A stretch of DNA of 63,834 nt, from the NCBI GenBank assembly GCA_012518255.1, contig JAAYSX010000018.1:1-63834 (forward strand). Reading direction: 5' to 3'. The notes under the pieces are model-generated. The model was not told where the DNA came from, made no database searches, and saw only the letters and a program-made list of their open reading frames with translations. A program made the position numbers and the translations under genes. The stretch comes from Candidatus Epulonipiscium sp. (lineage in GTDB: Bacteria; Bacillota; Clostridia; Lachnospirales; Cellulosilyticaceae). This document shows positions 8,822-17,168 of this stretch, piece after piece (the stretch's first letter is position 1; each line of letters opens with the position of its first letter).

Positions 8822-9967
8822 TTAAATTACTCTTTTAATTCCTATTAAAGGCTTACCTGATGTCCTAAATGCAGTTCCTGTTGTTATTCCAGTCTTTGGT
8901 GTACTGGCCTGAATTACTTGTCCATTTCCTATATATATTGCCACATGGGATACATTACCATTGTAACCATAGAACATTAAATCCCCTGGCCTTACATCAG
9001 ATGAGCTAACATGGGTTCCATTGTTAGCATACTGAGCTGATGAGCTACGGCTTAAAGATACTCCAAAATTCTTATATACCTGGGATGTAAACCCTGAACA
9101 GTCTACTCCTGTTGTTAGGCTGTTTCCACCGTATACATAAGGATTGCCTAAAAACTGCATTGCATAGGCCACTACTTCTTCTCCCTTATTACTACTTGGA
9201 TTACTTGGTTTGGGTGTATTGGTTTGGGAATTTCCACCTACAAGCTTATCCTTTGCACTTTCCTTACCTATATTAAGATAAGATTTAGCCATATATCCTT
9301 CTATATTATCAGATGTAACAACATGTACCCAATCTTCTCCTATACTTAATACAGTAACTACTGTTGTTGGACTTACTGTTCTTAATACTGTACTGTCTGT
9401 TGTAGCTTGTTCCCTTAAATTCACATTGGTTGTTGGCACTGCAATTGTTTTTTCTGCTGGTTTATTTTGTGGGGTTGCAGCTGCTTTTTTGTTAGTAAGT
9501 TGATCAATAAATATCCCATCTAGAAACTCCCTATGTATATAACCTTCCTGGTTTCCTACATATACTAAAAGCCAATCACCAACTTGCTCATGTGCATATA
9601 AAACATTATTTTTATGAACTTTAGATATTACTGGTGCACTATAATCTGCACCACTTCTTATATTTACATTGTTAGCATTTACAATCCCTCTTGCTTTTTG
9701 CATATCTATGTACTGCCCGCTAACATACCCTAACCCTTTTGTCTTAGTTTCAATAGCATACCATCCGCCATCTACTTTATCTAAAATATGTATATATTCA
9801 TTGTTTCCAGCTGAATCGATAACCTTGTGGTTTGCTGAAGCTCCTGCTCTTATGTTTAATGATGTAGCATTCACATTTCCATAGGCATTAGCATATAGTG
9901 CCTGGCTGAATATTAAAACCCCAAGTGTTGCTGCCCCTATTATCTTCTTTATTTTTTTTCTGGCCAT
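8822..9967 (-). CDS. Secreted SH3-domain NlpC/P60 peptidoglycan endopeptidase
   Basis: A 381-residue exported protein. A signal peptide (about residues 1-28, ending at ANA) is followed by three bacterial SH3 repeats near 30-88, 93-150 and 172-233, a Pro/Asn/Ser linker, and an NlpC/P60 domain from about 262. Its catalytic Cys is C290 (VDCSGF) and the His is H341 (SHVAIY). The enzyme cleaves the D-Glu-diaminoacid bond of wall stem peptides. It is transcribed alone from a consensus sigma-A promoter at 10060-10088, which suggests vegetative wall turnover rather than sporulation-only expression. Confidence 0.93.
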   Translation of the reverse strand: MARKKIKKIIGAATLGVLIFSQALYANAYGNVNATSLNIRAGASANHKVIDSAGNNEYIHILDKVDGGWYAIETKTKGLGYVSGQYIDMQKARGIVNANNVNIRSGADYSAPVISKVHKNNVLYAHEQVGDWLLVYVGNQEGYIHREFLDGIFIDQLTNKKAAATPQNKPAEKTIAVPTTNVNLREQATTDSTVLRTVSPTTVVTVLSIGEDWVHVVTSDNIEGYMAKSYLNIGKESAKDKLVGGNSQTNTPKPSNPSSNKGEEVVAYAMQFLGNPYVYGGNSLTTGVDCSGFTSQVYKNFGVSLSRSSSAQYANNGTHVSSSDVRPGDLMFYGYNGNVSHVAIYIGNGQVIQASTPKTGITTGTAFRTSGKPLIGIKRVI

Positions 9968-10059
9968 TTTGCTAGTTTCCTCCTATTTATATTTTGTACT
10001 AATATATATTTTCATTTAATAGTTGTTACACACTTATTACAAATTAATTATATGAATTC

Positions 10060-10088
10060 ATTATATATATTGTTACAGCATTTGTCAA
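10060..10088 (-). promoter_or_regulatory. Consensus sigma-A promoter of the NlpC/P60 gene
   Basis: Reading the minus strand, TTGACA (10088-10083), a 17-base spacer and TATAAT (10065-10060) match the housekeeping consensus exactly. It lies about 93 bases upstream of the NlpC/P60 start codon, leaving an untranslated leader of roughly 85 bases in which I see no convincing riboswitch. The rest of the 275-base intergenic gap is AT-rich, and a TATAAT near 10191 may serve the plus-strand gene. Confidence 0.75.
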
Positions 10089-10242
10089 TTATTTTTGCCA
10101 CATAGTTTGTTTTTTCATCATATAATTTAGTGTATATAATAATTTTATATTACATTAGTATTTTATAGTTTCTACTAGGCTATAATATGGTATAATCGTT
10201 GTTGGTACTTGATAAATACATAAATTAAAAAGGAGATGTTAA

Positions 10243-12117
10243 ATGAAATACATAAAACGTATAACCTTAATAGCTTTAATAATACTGACATCTGCAACTG
10301 TATGCTCTGCTAATGATCAAGATTCAAGTAAGCAAGCCGCATATGATGTTATTGTCGTTGGGAGTGATCCTGAGGGTATATCAGCCGCTGTATCAGCCGC
10401 TAGGGAAGGCGCTAGTGTACTGCTTATTGATAGTAGATATAGGGTAGGAGGGCTTTATACATCTGGCATGCTAAGTATGTTAGATATGAACTATAAAAAG
10501 TCCAATTCCTTAGAAACTGTTAATGATGGATTTTTTTCTGAGTTTTACTCTCGTGTTGCATATAATACAAGTTTTGATATTGACCATACAGAGCAGTATT
10601 TTAACAATTTATTAAATAATAATAAGGTTTCTACTGTGCGTTCAGTTACTAGCTATGAACCTATTATGGACGGAAAGACTGTTAGGGGTGTTAGCTACAC
10701 CAAGAGTGGCGAAGTTTATGATGCTTTTTCAAGTATAGTTATAGATGCTAGCCTGGATGCAAAGTTCGCCAGGAAGGCTGGAGCTGGTTATGTAGTTGGC
10801 AGAGATGATCTAGGAGTTAAAGACGAATATGCAGCAGCTACCCTTGTTTTTTCTGTATCTGGTGTAGATTGGCTTGCAGTTACTAGGTATTTAAATAGTG
10901 ATAACTCCATATATACAGGTGCAAACCCGGGTGTTGCGTGGGGTTACCCACAAATGCTAGAGTACAATAGTCAATCCCCTAGAATCCAGCTTAGGAGACT
11001 AAATATGTCAAGGCAAAAAGATGATAGTGTTGTTATTAACGCACTTCAGGTTTTTGATGTAGATTCACTAGACGAATCTTCAAAAAATGTTGCTTATTTC
11101 CTTGCCGTTTCTGACCTTCCAAATGTTATAAACTTTTTAAGAGCTAATGCTCCAGGATTTGAAAATGCTGTTTTGCATAGGACTGCTGATGAGTTGTATA
11201 TAAGAGAGGGAGTTCGTATTGTAGGTGAGGATGCTTTAACTAGTGATGATGTATTCACAAATAGAAACTTTAGTAATAAAGTTGCATACGGAAGTTACCC
11301 CACTGATTTGCAAGCAACCAAGAGAGATTTCACTGGTGGTAATATCCTAACAGGACGAAATCTATATACAATTCCTTTTGGTATTATGCTTCCTAAGGAT
11401 ATATCAAACTTGTTAGTTGTGGGACGTTCTGCTGGCTATGATAGTATTGCCCATAGTAGCGCACGTACGGTACCAGTTGGTATTGCGCTTGGCCAGGCAG
11501 CAGGTATTGCATCTAACTACAGTATTAGTAATAATATATCCTTAAAAGAGATTAATGATACACCAGAGCATATCTTAAATGTACAAAATAGGTTAAGGGA
11601 AGTAGGTGTAGATTTAGATACTCCACTTCCTACAGATCATCCTGAAAAAAACAGCTGGTCCTATCCTTATATACAGAATTTAAGATCGCAAGGCCTATTA
11701 TCTATGGAACATAATTATGTAAACCATTATTACTGTGATAAAATAGCAAGTAATGATTCATTTAATAGGATTATTACATTAATAGAACAAAACTCTAAAC
11801 TTCCTATAAATAAGGTAAACTATAATCCAGCATATAATAAGGCTATAAATAAGGCAGGTGCCTTAGATATAGTTAATCAACTAATGGGAACAGAATACAG
11901 TAACTTTAATGATCTTGCTTCCAGCTCCATTATAGATGATACAGTTTCTTTAAAGTTTTCAAATAGTAATAAACTTACCAATGCACATATATACGCTCTT
12001 ATGGATAATATCGTAGACCATATAAGAATTAGCAATGATATGCTAGTTCCTACACTTGAAGAAATTATACGCTATGATATTACAGAGGAAGATTTACCTG
12101 ATCTAGTAGAAGATTAA
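10243..12117 (+). CDS. Secreted FAD-dependent oxidoreductase
   Basis: A 624-residue protein with an N-terminal signal peptide (hydrophobic core about residues 7-20, likely cleavage after CSA). From residue 34 the beta-alpha-beta nucleotide fold D-V-I-V-V-G-S-D-P-E-G is followed by an E/D-type strand end (LLIDSRYRVGGLYTSGM), as in FAD_oxidored proteins; the glycine motif is unusual (GSDPEG). The block near residue 390 (LLVVGRSAGYDSIAHSSARTVP...GQAAGIA) is the family's C-terminal FAD-contacting segment. The last 140 residues contain weak SLH-like patterns (WSYPYIQNLRSQGLL). Substrate unknown. It lies next to sleC but has its own terminator, so a germination role is not implied. Confidence 0.82.
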   Translation: MKYIKRITLIALIILTSATVCSANDQDSSKQAAYDVIVVGSDPEGISAAVSAAREGASVLLIDSRYRVGGLYTSGMLSMLDMNYKKSNSLETVNDGFFSEFYSRVAYNTSFDIDHTEQYFNNLLNNNKVSTVRSVTSYEPIMDGKTVRGVSYTKSGEVYDAFSSIVIDASLDAKFARKAGAGYVVGRDDLGVKDEYAAATLVFSVSGVDWLAVTRYLNSDNSIYTGANPGVAWGYPQMLEYNSQSPRIQLRRLNMSRQKDDSVVINALQVFDVDSLDESSKNVAYFLAVSDLPNVINFLRANAPGFENAVLHRTADELYIREGVRIVGEDALTSDDVFTNRNFSNKVAYGSYPTDLQATKRDFTGGNILTGRNLYTIPFGIMLPKDISNLLVVGRSAGYDSIAHSSARTVPVGIALGQAAGIASNYSISNNISLKEINDTPEHILNVQNRLREVGVDLDTPLPTDHPEKNSWSYPYIQNLRSQGLLSMEHNYVNHYYCDKIASNDSFNRIITLIEQNSKLPINKVNYNPAYNKAINKAGALDIVNQLMGTEYSNFNDLASSSIIDDTVSLKFSNSNKLTNAHIYALMDNIVDHIRISNDMLVPTLEEIIRYDITEEDLPDLVED

Positions 12118-12124
12118 AATATAT

Positions 12125-12170
12125 AAAAGGTGATGTGGGTCTATTTTACAGACCTTACATCACCTTTTTT
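12125..12170 (+). terminator. Intrinsic terminator of the FAD oxidoreductase gene
   Basis: An 18-bp stem with left arm 12125-12142 (AAAAGGTGATGTGGGTCT) and right arm 12150-12167, one mismatch, followed by a T run. It begins eight bases after the stop codon. Confidence 0.88.
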
Positions 12171-12189
12171 CACCTAAATTGTTTCTCCC

Positions 12190-12197
12190 CATATAAT
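12190..12197 (+). promoter_or_regulatory. Possible -10 element of sleC
   Basis: CATATAAT lies about 43 bases before the sleC start. It resembles the mother-cell sigma-E -10 consensus CATACAnT and also contains TATAAT, so sigma-E or sigma-A use are both possible. I see no good -35 element at standard spacing. Sporulation control is expected for sleC, but this site is tentative. Confidence 0.3.
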
Positions 12198-12239
12198 ACT
12201 ATAGTAGCAATTTATCCTTAAGAAAGGATTGATATATTT

Positions 12240-13526
12240 ATGAAAGCTTTTTACCCCCCTGTTATGAGTAGGCAAACTATGGGAGAACTTATCGTAGATG
12301 TTAGCACTAACCCTATGCTAGCTCCTCTTTTCCCAATTCCGGATACCCCAGTAACAATTCTCAGGCGCTTACCTTCCGGAGAAGAGGAAATTATAGAAGA
12401 ACTAATAACAGATGAATCTGGCCAAACCCCAGTGATATCACTCCCTGCTCCACCTGAGGAATTATCCTTAGATCCTACTAATACAATTAAACCATTTTCA
12501 TCATATATAATAGAAGCTAATCCTGAGGGCTATAACTCTGTAACTGTGGAAGGGTCCCAGATTTTTGCTGATGTACAGTCTATTCAGCCCATAGAGCCTC
12601 TTTCACTTAATCGTAGTATGTATAGGCAGGAACAAGTGTATATCATAGGTCCCCCTGTATTATTCGGGGATTTCCCGCCCAAAATTCCAGAGCCAGAACT
12701 AAAAGCTACTGGACCAGCCTCTGGCCTTGTTGTACTAGATGAGCCAGTTGTACCAGAATATATGATTGTACATGATGGATATCCAGATAACCCCAATGCA
12801 CCAAACTTTAGGGTTAATTATAGGGACTACATTAAAAATGTTGCATCTTCTGAAATATTTCCTACTTGGCCAAGATCAACCATAGAAGCAAATGTTCTTG
12901 CTATAGTATCTTTTACATTAAATAGAATCTATACAGAGTGGTACCGTAATCAAGGCAAGACCTTTACAATTACTAGTTCCACTGCCCATGACCATGCTTT
13001 TTTCAATGGGAGAAATATATTTGCATCTATTTCTCAAGTTGTAGATGACCTATTTTCTACCTATATTCTTAGGGAAGGGTTTTCCCAACCTCTCCTAACC
13101 CAGTATTGCGACGGAGTGCAGGTTCAGTGTCCTACATGGATGACCCAGTGGGGATCTAAAAATCTTGGAGACCAGGGTAGAAGTGCCATAGAAATTCTTA
13201 GAGCGTTTTATGGCAATAATATATATTTAACATCTGCACCACAGGTACTTGGAAGTCCTGAATCATACCCAGGTACTCCCCAGCAACTAGGTTCTACTGG
13301 CCCCCCAGTTAGAACAATTCAAAATCAATTAAACAATATTTCAAGGAATTTTCCTAGAATACCTAGGGTTGCGACAGATGGAAACTTCGGACCTAGCACC
13401 GAAGAGTCTGTAAGGATCTTCCAGGAAGTATTTCACCTTGTCCCTGATGGCATTGTTGGCCGTGCAACCTGGTATAAACTATCCCAGGTATATGTAGGAG
13501 TTACGCAAATAGCTGAGCTAATCTAA
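12240..13526 (+). CDS. sleC: Spore cortex-lytic enzyme precursor SleC
   Basis: A 428-residue protein of SleC type. An N-terminal pre-pro region with a carboxypeptidase-regulatory-like beta domain (about 13-115) is followed by the SpoIID/LytB-like catalytic domain (about 193-335), with the family blocks VASSEIFPTW (candidate catalytic Glu205), FTLNRIYTEWY, LLTQYCDG and MTQWGSKNLGDQG. A PG_binding_1 domain (about 355-416, GNFGPSTEESVRIFQ) ends it. In C. perfringens and C. difficile, SleC is stored in the spore as a zymogen and activated by Csp proteases to degrade cortex peptidoglycan during germination. It has no classical signal peptide, as expected for mother-cell deposition. Convergent with the csp operon across one shared terminator. 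Confidence 0.93.
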   Translation: MKAFYPPVMSRQTMGELIVDVSTNPMLAPLFPIPDTPVTILRRLPSGEEEIIEELITDESGQTPVISLPAPPEELSLDPTNTIKPFSSYIIEANPEGYNSVTVEGSQIFADVQSIQPIEPLSLNRSMYRQEQVYIIGPPVLFGDFPPKIPEPELKATGPASGLVVLDEPVVPEYMIVHDGYPDNPNAPNFRVNYRDYIKNVASSEIFPTWPRSTIEANVLAIVSFTLNRIYTEWYRNQGKTFTITSSTAHDHAFFNGRNIFASISQVVDDLFSTYILREGFSQPLLTQYCDGVQVQCPTWMTQWGSKNLGDQGRSAIEILRAFYGNNIYLTSAPQVLGSPESYPGTPQQLGSTGPPVRTIQNQLNNISRNFPRIPRVATDGNFGPSTEESVRIFQEVFHLVPDGIVGRATWYKLSQVYVGVTQIAELI

Positions 13527-13589
13527 TTTATTATCTTTCACAACAAAAAGATTATTAGAATTACTAGCTAATATATAATCACAACTTAA

Positions 13590-13618
13590 AGGATGGGAGA
13601 TTGTCCCCATCCTATTTT
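13590..13618. terminator. Shared terminator between sleC and the csp operon
   Basis: Stem AGGATGGG / CCCATCCT (13590-13597 with 13606-13613), followed by TATTTTTA on the plus strand. It sits between the convergent sleC and csp stop codons and can end both transcripts. Confidence 0.75.
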
Positions 13619-15381
13619 TATAATATTACCCTTCTTAATCTTGCATTATCTATAGCATCCTTAGCACATAATTTTCCATAACCCCAGATAGGATTAGGAA
13701 AAACTACTCCTTCAATATCCCTTCTTGCTCCCCTTAATAGGTAAGCTTTTAAAGATTCTCCATATAAAAAAGGATTATTTCCATTTACGATACCCCACTC
13801 CATAAGTAGGGCTGCTGTTCCAGTTACATGAGGAGTTGCCATACTAGTCCCGCTCATAAATACATACCTACCAGTATTACTTGTAGATTCAATATTAACA
13901 CCCGGCGCAACTAAATCAGGCTTTATAACTAGGTCATCCCTTCCAAATCCCCTACCTGAGAAAGCTGCTATTTGATTAGTTACTGAATTATAAGCCCCCA
14001 CACTAATTACCCCTGGTGCTGTTGATGGTGTTGTTAATGATGTAAATGAAACTGGATTTAACATTCCTGTCCCCGGCCCAGTTTGTTCCCTTGTAGGGCC
14101 CCATACATTATAGCTACCATCTATAACATCAACCCCGTACAAAGTAACTGTCCAGACCCCCGAATCCACCATTCCGCCCCCTACACCTTCCAAGAATATA
14201 ACTATCTCCTCATCTCCATTTAAAGGCGAAGGTGGGCTAAACACTACAAATATTTCAGTATTTCTTATGGTTACCTTTCTAGATCCTTGCCTAATTGTGA
14301 ATCTTCCTGACTTTTGCCCACTTGGTGTAGTAATTTCCATTTCAAATATATCTATAAAACTTTTCCATATATAAAGATAGTAAAAGGCCTCACTTTCACC
14401 TATTACAAATTGAAATGAATCGCTACCACCTTGTGGCACTATACCAAAAGAATGATTAGAACTTACCCCTTCATTACCTGTAGCAACTACAATAGATGTT
14501 TTCCAGTAGGTTGACATCTCTTGCAAAAACAACTCTAAAAGAGACTTACCATCATGGGAGCCCTCATTCATTCCTACACTTATATTAATTGCAACAGGCT
14601 TTCCCATTCCCCTTGCCTTATCTATAATATATTTACAAGCTGTCATAATTTCCACTGTCCTGACAAATCCTTCCCTACCTGGCTGACCTAATTTTACAAT
14701 AACAAATTCCGCCTCTGGGGCTACACCCATTATATTGCCATTAGATGCCCTTCCATTCCCACCCGCTATCCCTGCAACATGAGTACCATGACCCGCAAAG
14801 TCCTCAAAAGGCACTATTGCTAACTGCTCTTCTATGGTAGGTTGCCTTAGAGCTTCATTAATTTGACTCCTGCTATATTCAGTCCCAATCTTATAGCCTA
14901 AAGGTGGATCACCTTGCACATTTTGATCCCAAATTGCCTCAATTCTTGTAGATCCATCTTCATTTCTAAAGTCTGCATGCCTATACAGTATCCCAGAATC
15001 AATAATGCCTAGAATTACACCTTCTCCTTTTAAGTTATAGGGGGGATTATTATGAACCTGTGGGATACAAGATGCAATCATATTTTGGGTATAGGAGTAT
15101 ACCATCTGCTTTGGGGTCTCTACGTATTCTACCTCTGTATAGTTACTAAGGCTTATAATATTTTCTCTTGGTATTGTTAAAATAGCGAAATTAGGTGTAA
15201 GAATTTGCGCCGTTCCACCTTGTTCATTAGCAATTCTTTCTATATCACCATGATATTTAACTACTAATTCCCAATTGCCCTCTAGGCCAAAACCTAGGGA
15301 CTCTCCTGCATCTGGTGTTAGCATACTATCGGGGAATTGCTCCATTACATTTAATATACCTCCTAATTTTTTCTCTGCCAT
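13618..15381 (-). CDS. Csp-type subtilisin-like germination protease, catalytic triad intact
   Basis: A 587-residue S8 peptidase of the clostridial Csp family. A prodomain of about 95-100 residues precedes the catalytic domain, where Asp128 (IIDSG), His198 (GHGTHVAG), oxyanion Asn303 (TGNEG) and Ser513 (SGTSMA) are all present. A roughly 140-residue jelly-roll insert (about 310-450) separates the oxyanion region from the Ser motif, as in CspB of C. perfringens. No signal peptide. The prodomain tail near YTQN (residues 97-100) is a plausible autocleavage region. Expected role: cleavage of pro-SleC at germination, in the spore. ATG follows AGGTGATC; it starts eight bases after the preceding csp gene, as the fourth gene of the operon. 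Confidence 0.92.
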   Translation of the reverse strand: MAEKKLGGILNVMEQFPDSMLTPDAGESLGFGLEGNWELVVKYHGDIERIANEQGGTAQILTPNFAILTIPRENIISLSNYTEVEYVETPKQMVYSYTQNMIASCIPQVHNNPPYNLKGEGVILGIIDSGILYRHADFRNEDGSTRIEAIWDQNVQGDPPLGYKIGTEYSRSQINEALRQPTIEEQLAIVPFEDFAGHGTHVAGIAGGNGRASNGNIMGVAPEAEFVIVKLGQPGREGFVRTVEIMTACKYIIDKARGMGKPVAINISVGMNEGSHDGKSLLELFLQEMSTYWKTSIVVATGNEGVSSNHSFGIVPQGGSDSFQFVIGESEAFYYLYIWKSFIDIFEMEITTPSGQKSGRFTIRQGSRKVTIRNTEIFVVFSPPSPLNGDEEIVIFLEGVGGGMVDSGVWTVTLYGVDVIDGSYNVWGPTREQTGPGTGMLNPVSFTSLTTPSTAPGVISVGAYNSVTNQIAAFSGRGFGRDDLVIKPDLVAPGVNIESTSNTGRYVFMSGTSMATPHVTGTAALLMEWGIVNGNNPFLYGESLKAYLLRGARRDIEGVVFPNPIWGYGKLCAKDAIDNARLRRVIL

Positions 15382-15389
15382 ATGATCAC

Positions 15390-17138
15390 CTACCTATTTA
15401 TCAAACTTATAAGCGTATCCTCTAAGCAAAAGGCCCCATTACCCCATGATTGGTTAGGGTATCTTGTATCTGTTACTATTCTTCTTGTATTCCTTAATAA
15501 CGCTACTCTTAACCTATCACCATATAGGGAGGGATCATTACCGTTAACAATCCCCCACTCCATAAGTAAGGCAGCCCCCCCCGTAACAAATGCAGCTGCT
15601 ATACTAGTGCCGGTTGCCATACTATAATCCCCTTGATTGTTTGTGGTTGTAACCTGGGCTCCTGGTGCTGCAAGCCCTGGCTTTATCCGTCCATCCCTTG
15701 TAAAACCTCTCCCTGAACCTGCTATAATTTGATTAGTATAAGGATTAAAGGCTCCCACACTTATTACTAAACTACTAGTTGATGGAATGGTTAGTGTTGT
15801 AAATGAATTAGGCTGCAAAAACATTGTTTCCATACCTGTAACTGCTGAAGTTGCACCCCAAATATTATATATACCAGAAATTATAGAAACACCATATATT
15901 GTTAAAGTCCATATTCCGCTATCAATACTCCCACTTTCCGACTCCATAAATACGGATATTTGCTGGTCTGCATTAATGTTTGAAGGCCCTGAAAAATTCA
16001 CAAGAATTATAGTTTCACCTAATTCATATAATATGTTATTCCTACTAGCAGATATTCGGTCTGTTTCTTCACCTGTTGGGCTTGTAAGTTTTATTTCTAA
16101 AGTATCAATAAAAGAGCTCCACATATTAAGAGCATAGAATCCTAGCCCTGTATTTATTATAAATTGCACCTCCCTTTCTTCTCCATCTTCTATAATTCCC
16201 TCAGTATGATTGGCCCTATCTGCTTGGTTACCAGTACCTACAATAATATTACACATCCATCTTCGTGCTATTTGATCTATATAAAGCTCTAGTAAAGCCC
16301 TTCCATCATGGCCACCCTGAACCATTCCTAGTCCTATATTAATCGCAACTGGTTTATTCATTGAAGTTGCTTTTTCTAGTATATATTTTAGGGCCCTCAT
16401 AACCTCTAGAGTTCTTGGCGTTTGTATCCCACCTTCCATCCCAACCTTTACTACTATAAATTCAGCCTCAGGTGCAACCCCAACCTCCCGTCCATTTGAT
16501 GCCCTTCCATTACCTCCCATCACCCCTGCTACTGCTGTTCCATGGCCTATAAGATCTGTACTTGGAACAATCCTATAAGTTTCCTCCATTGTTAACTGAT
16601 CTAAAGCCTCGTTAATCCTTTCCCTACTATATTCTGTCCCCACATCGAAACCAACAGGTGAATTGCCTTCAATTGTTTGATCCCATAAGTAAGCAATCCT
16701 TGTAGTTCCGTCTGCATTTATAAAATCTGGATGAGTATAGGTAATTCCTGAATCAATAATCCCAAGTAGCACACCCTCCCCCCGCAAATTATAGGGGGAG
16801 ACATTATGAACATTGGTAATGCACGCCTTTCCATAGCTTTCCCTTATTATATAAAACATTCTCTTGGGTAAGTCCATATATTCTATTTCAAAAAAAGATG
16901 CAAAATCTTCTATCTCCTCTGGCTCTATTTCAACACTAGCAAAACTTTCACTTAATACTTCTACGCTAGCACCTACAGATTGGGCAGGAACCAGTATATC
17001 ACCATGGTATTTTACAACCAGTTCCCAGCCATCCCCTAAGCTAACACCTGTATTTTGTACGAAAGTCGTTGCTAGTGATGTCTGGTAATATGTTAAAGCA
17101 AGTTGAAGTTCAGGTCCCATTTTATTTTCGTATGCCAT
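15390..17138 (-). CDS. Csp-type subtilisin-like germination protease, catalytic triad intact
   Basis: A 582-residue paralogue of the downstream csp product, with the same prodomain, catalytic domain and jelly-roll layout. Triad: Asp129 (IIDSG), His199 (IGHGTAVAG), Ser512 (TGTSIA); oxyanion Asn304 (GTGNQAD). The blocks around the triad are close to the neighbour (LLMEWGIVNGNDPSLYG at the C-terminal side), which points to tandem duplication. The acidic residue in the KPDL-APG block is replaced (KPGLAAPG), a change outside the triad. I take ATG 17138, preceded by GGGTGAT; the GTG nine bases upstream would sit within that ribosome-binding site. Probably active and likely a pro-SleC processing candidate, but which of the two acts on SleC is unknown. 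Confidence 0.92.
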   Translation of the reverse strand: MAYENKMGPELQLALTYYQTSLATTFVQNTGVSLGDGWELVVKYHGDILVPAQSVGASVEVLSESFASVEIEPEEIEDFASFFEIEYMDLPKRMFYIIRESYGKACITNVHNVSPYNLRGEGVLLGIIDSGITYTHPDFINADGTTRIAYLWDQTIEGNSPVGFDVGTEYSRERINEALDQLTMEETYRIVPSTDLIGHGTAVAGVMGGNGRASNGREVGVAPEAEFIVVKVGMEGGIQTPRTLEVMRALKYILEKATSMNKPVAINIGLGMVQGGHDGRALLELYIDQIARRWMCNIIVGTGNQADRANHTEGIIEDGEEREVQFIINTGLGFYALNMWSSFIDTLEIKLTSPTGEETDRISASRNNILYELGETIILVNFSGPSNINADQQISVFMESESGSIDSGIWTLTIYGVSIISGIYNIWGATSAVTGMETMFLQPNSFTTLTIPSTSSLVISVGAFNPYTNQIIAGSGRGFTRDGRIKPGLAAPGAQVTTTNNQGDYSMATGTSIAAAFVTGGAALLMEWGIVNGNDPSLYGDRLRVALLRNTRRIVTDTRYPNQSWGNGAFCLEDTLISLINR

Positions 17139-17168
17139 AGTTATCACCCACTCTAAAGTTTATATGGA

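Noticed and set aside
10243-12117. FAD oxidoreductase as part of a sleC operon
   Set aside because: A strong terminator with a T run lies between them, and sleC has its own leader of about 70 bases.
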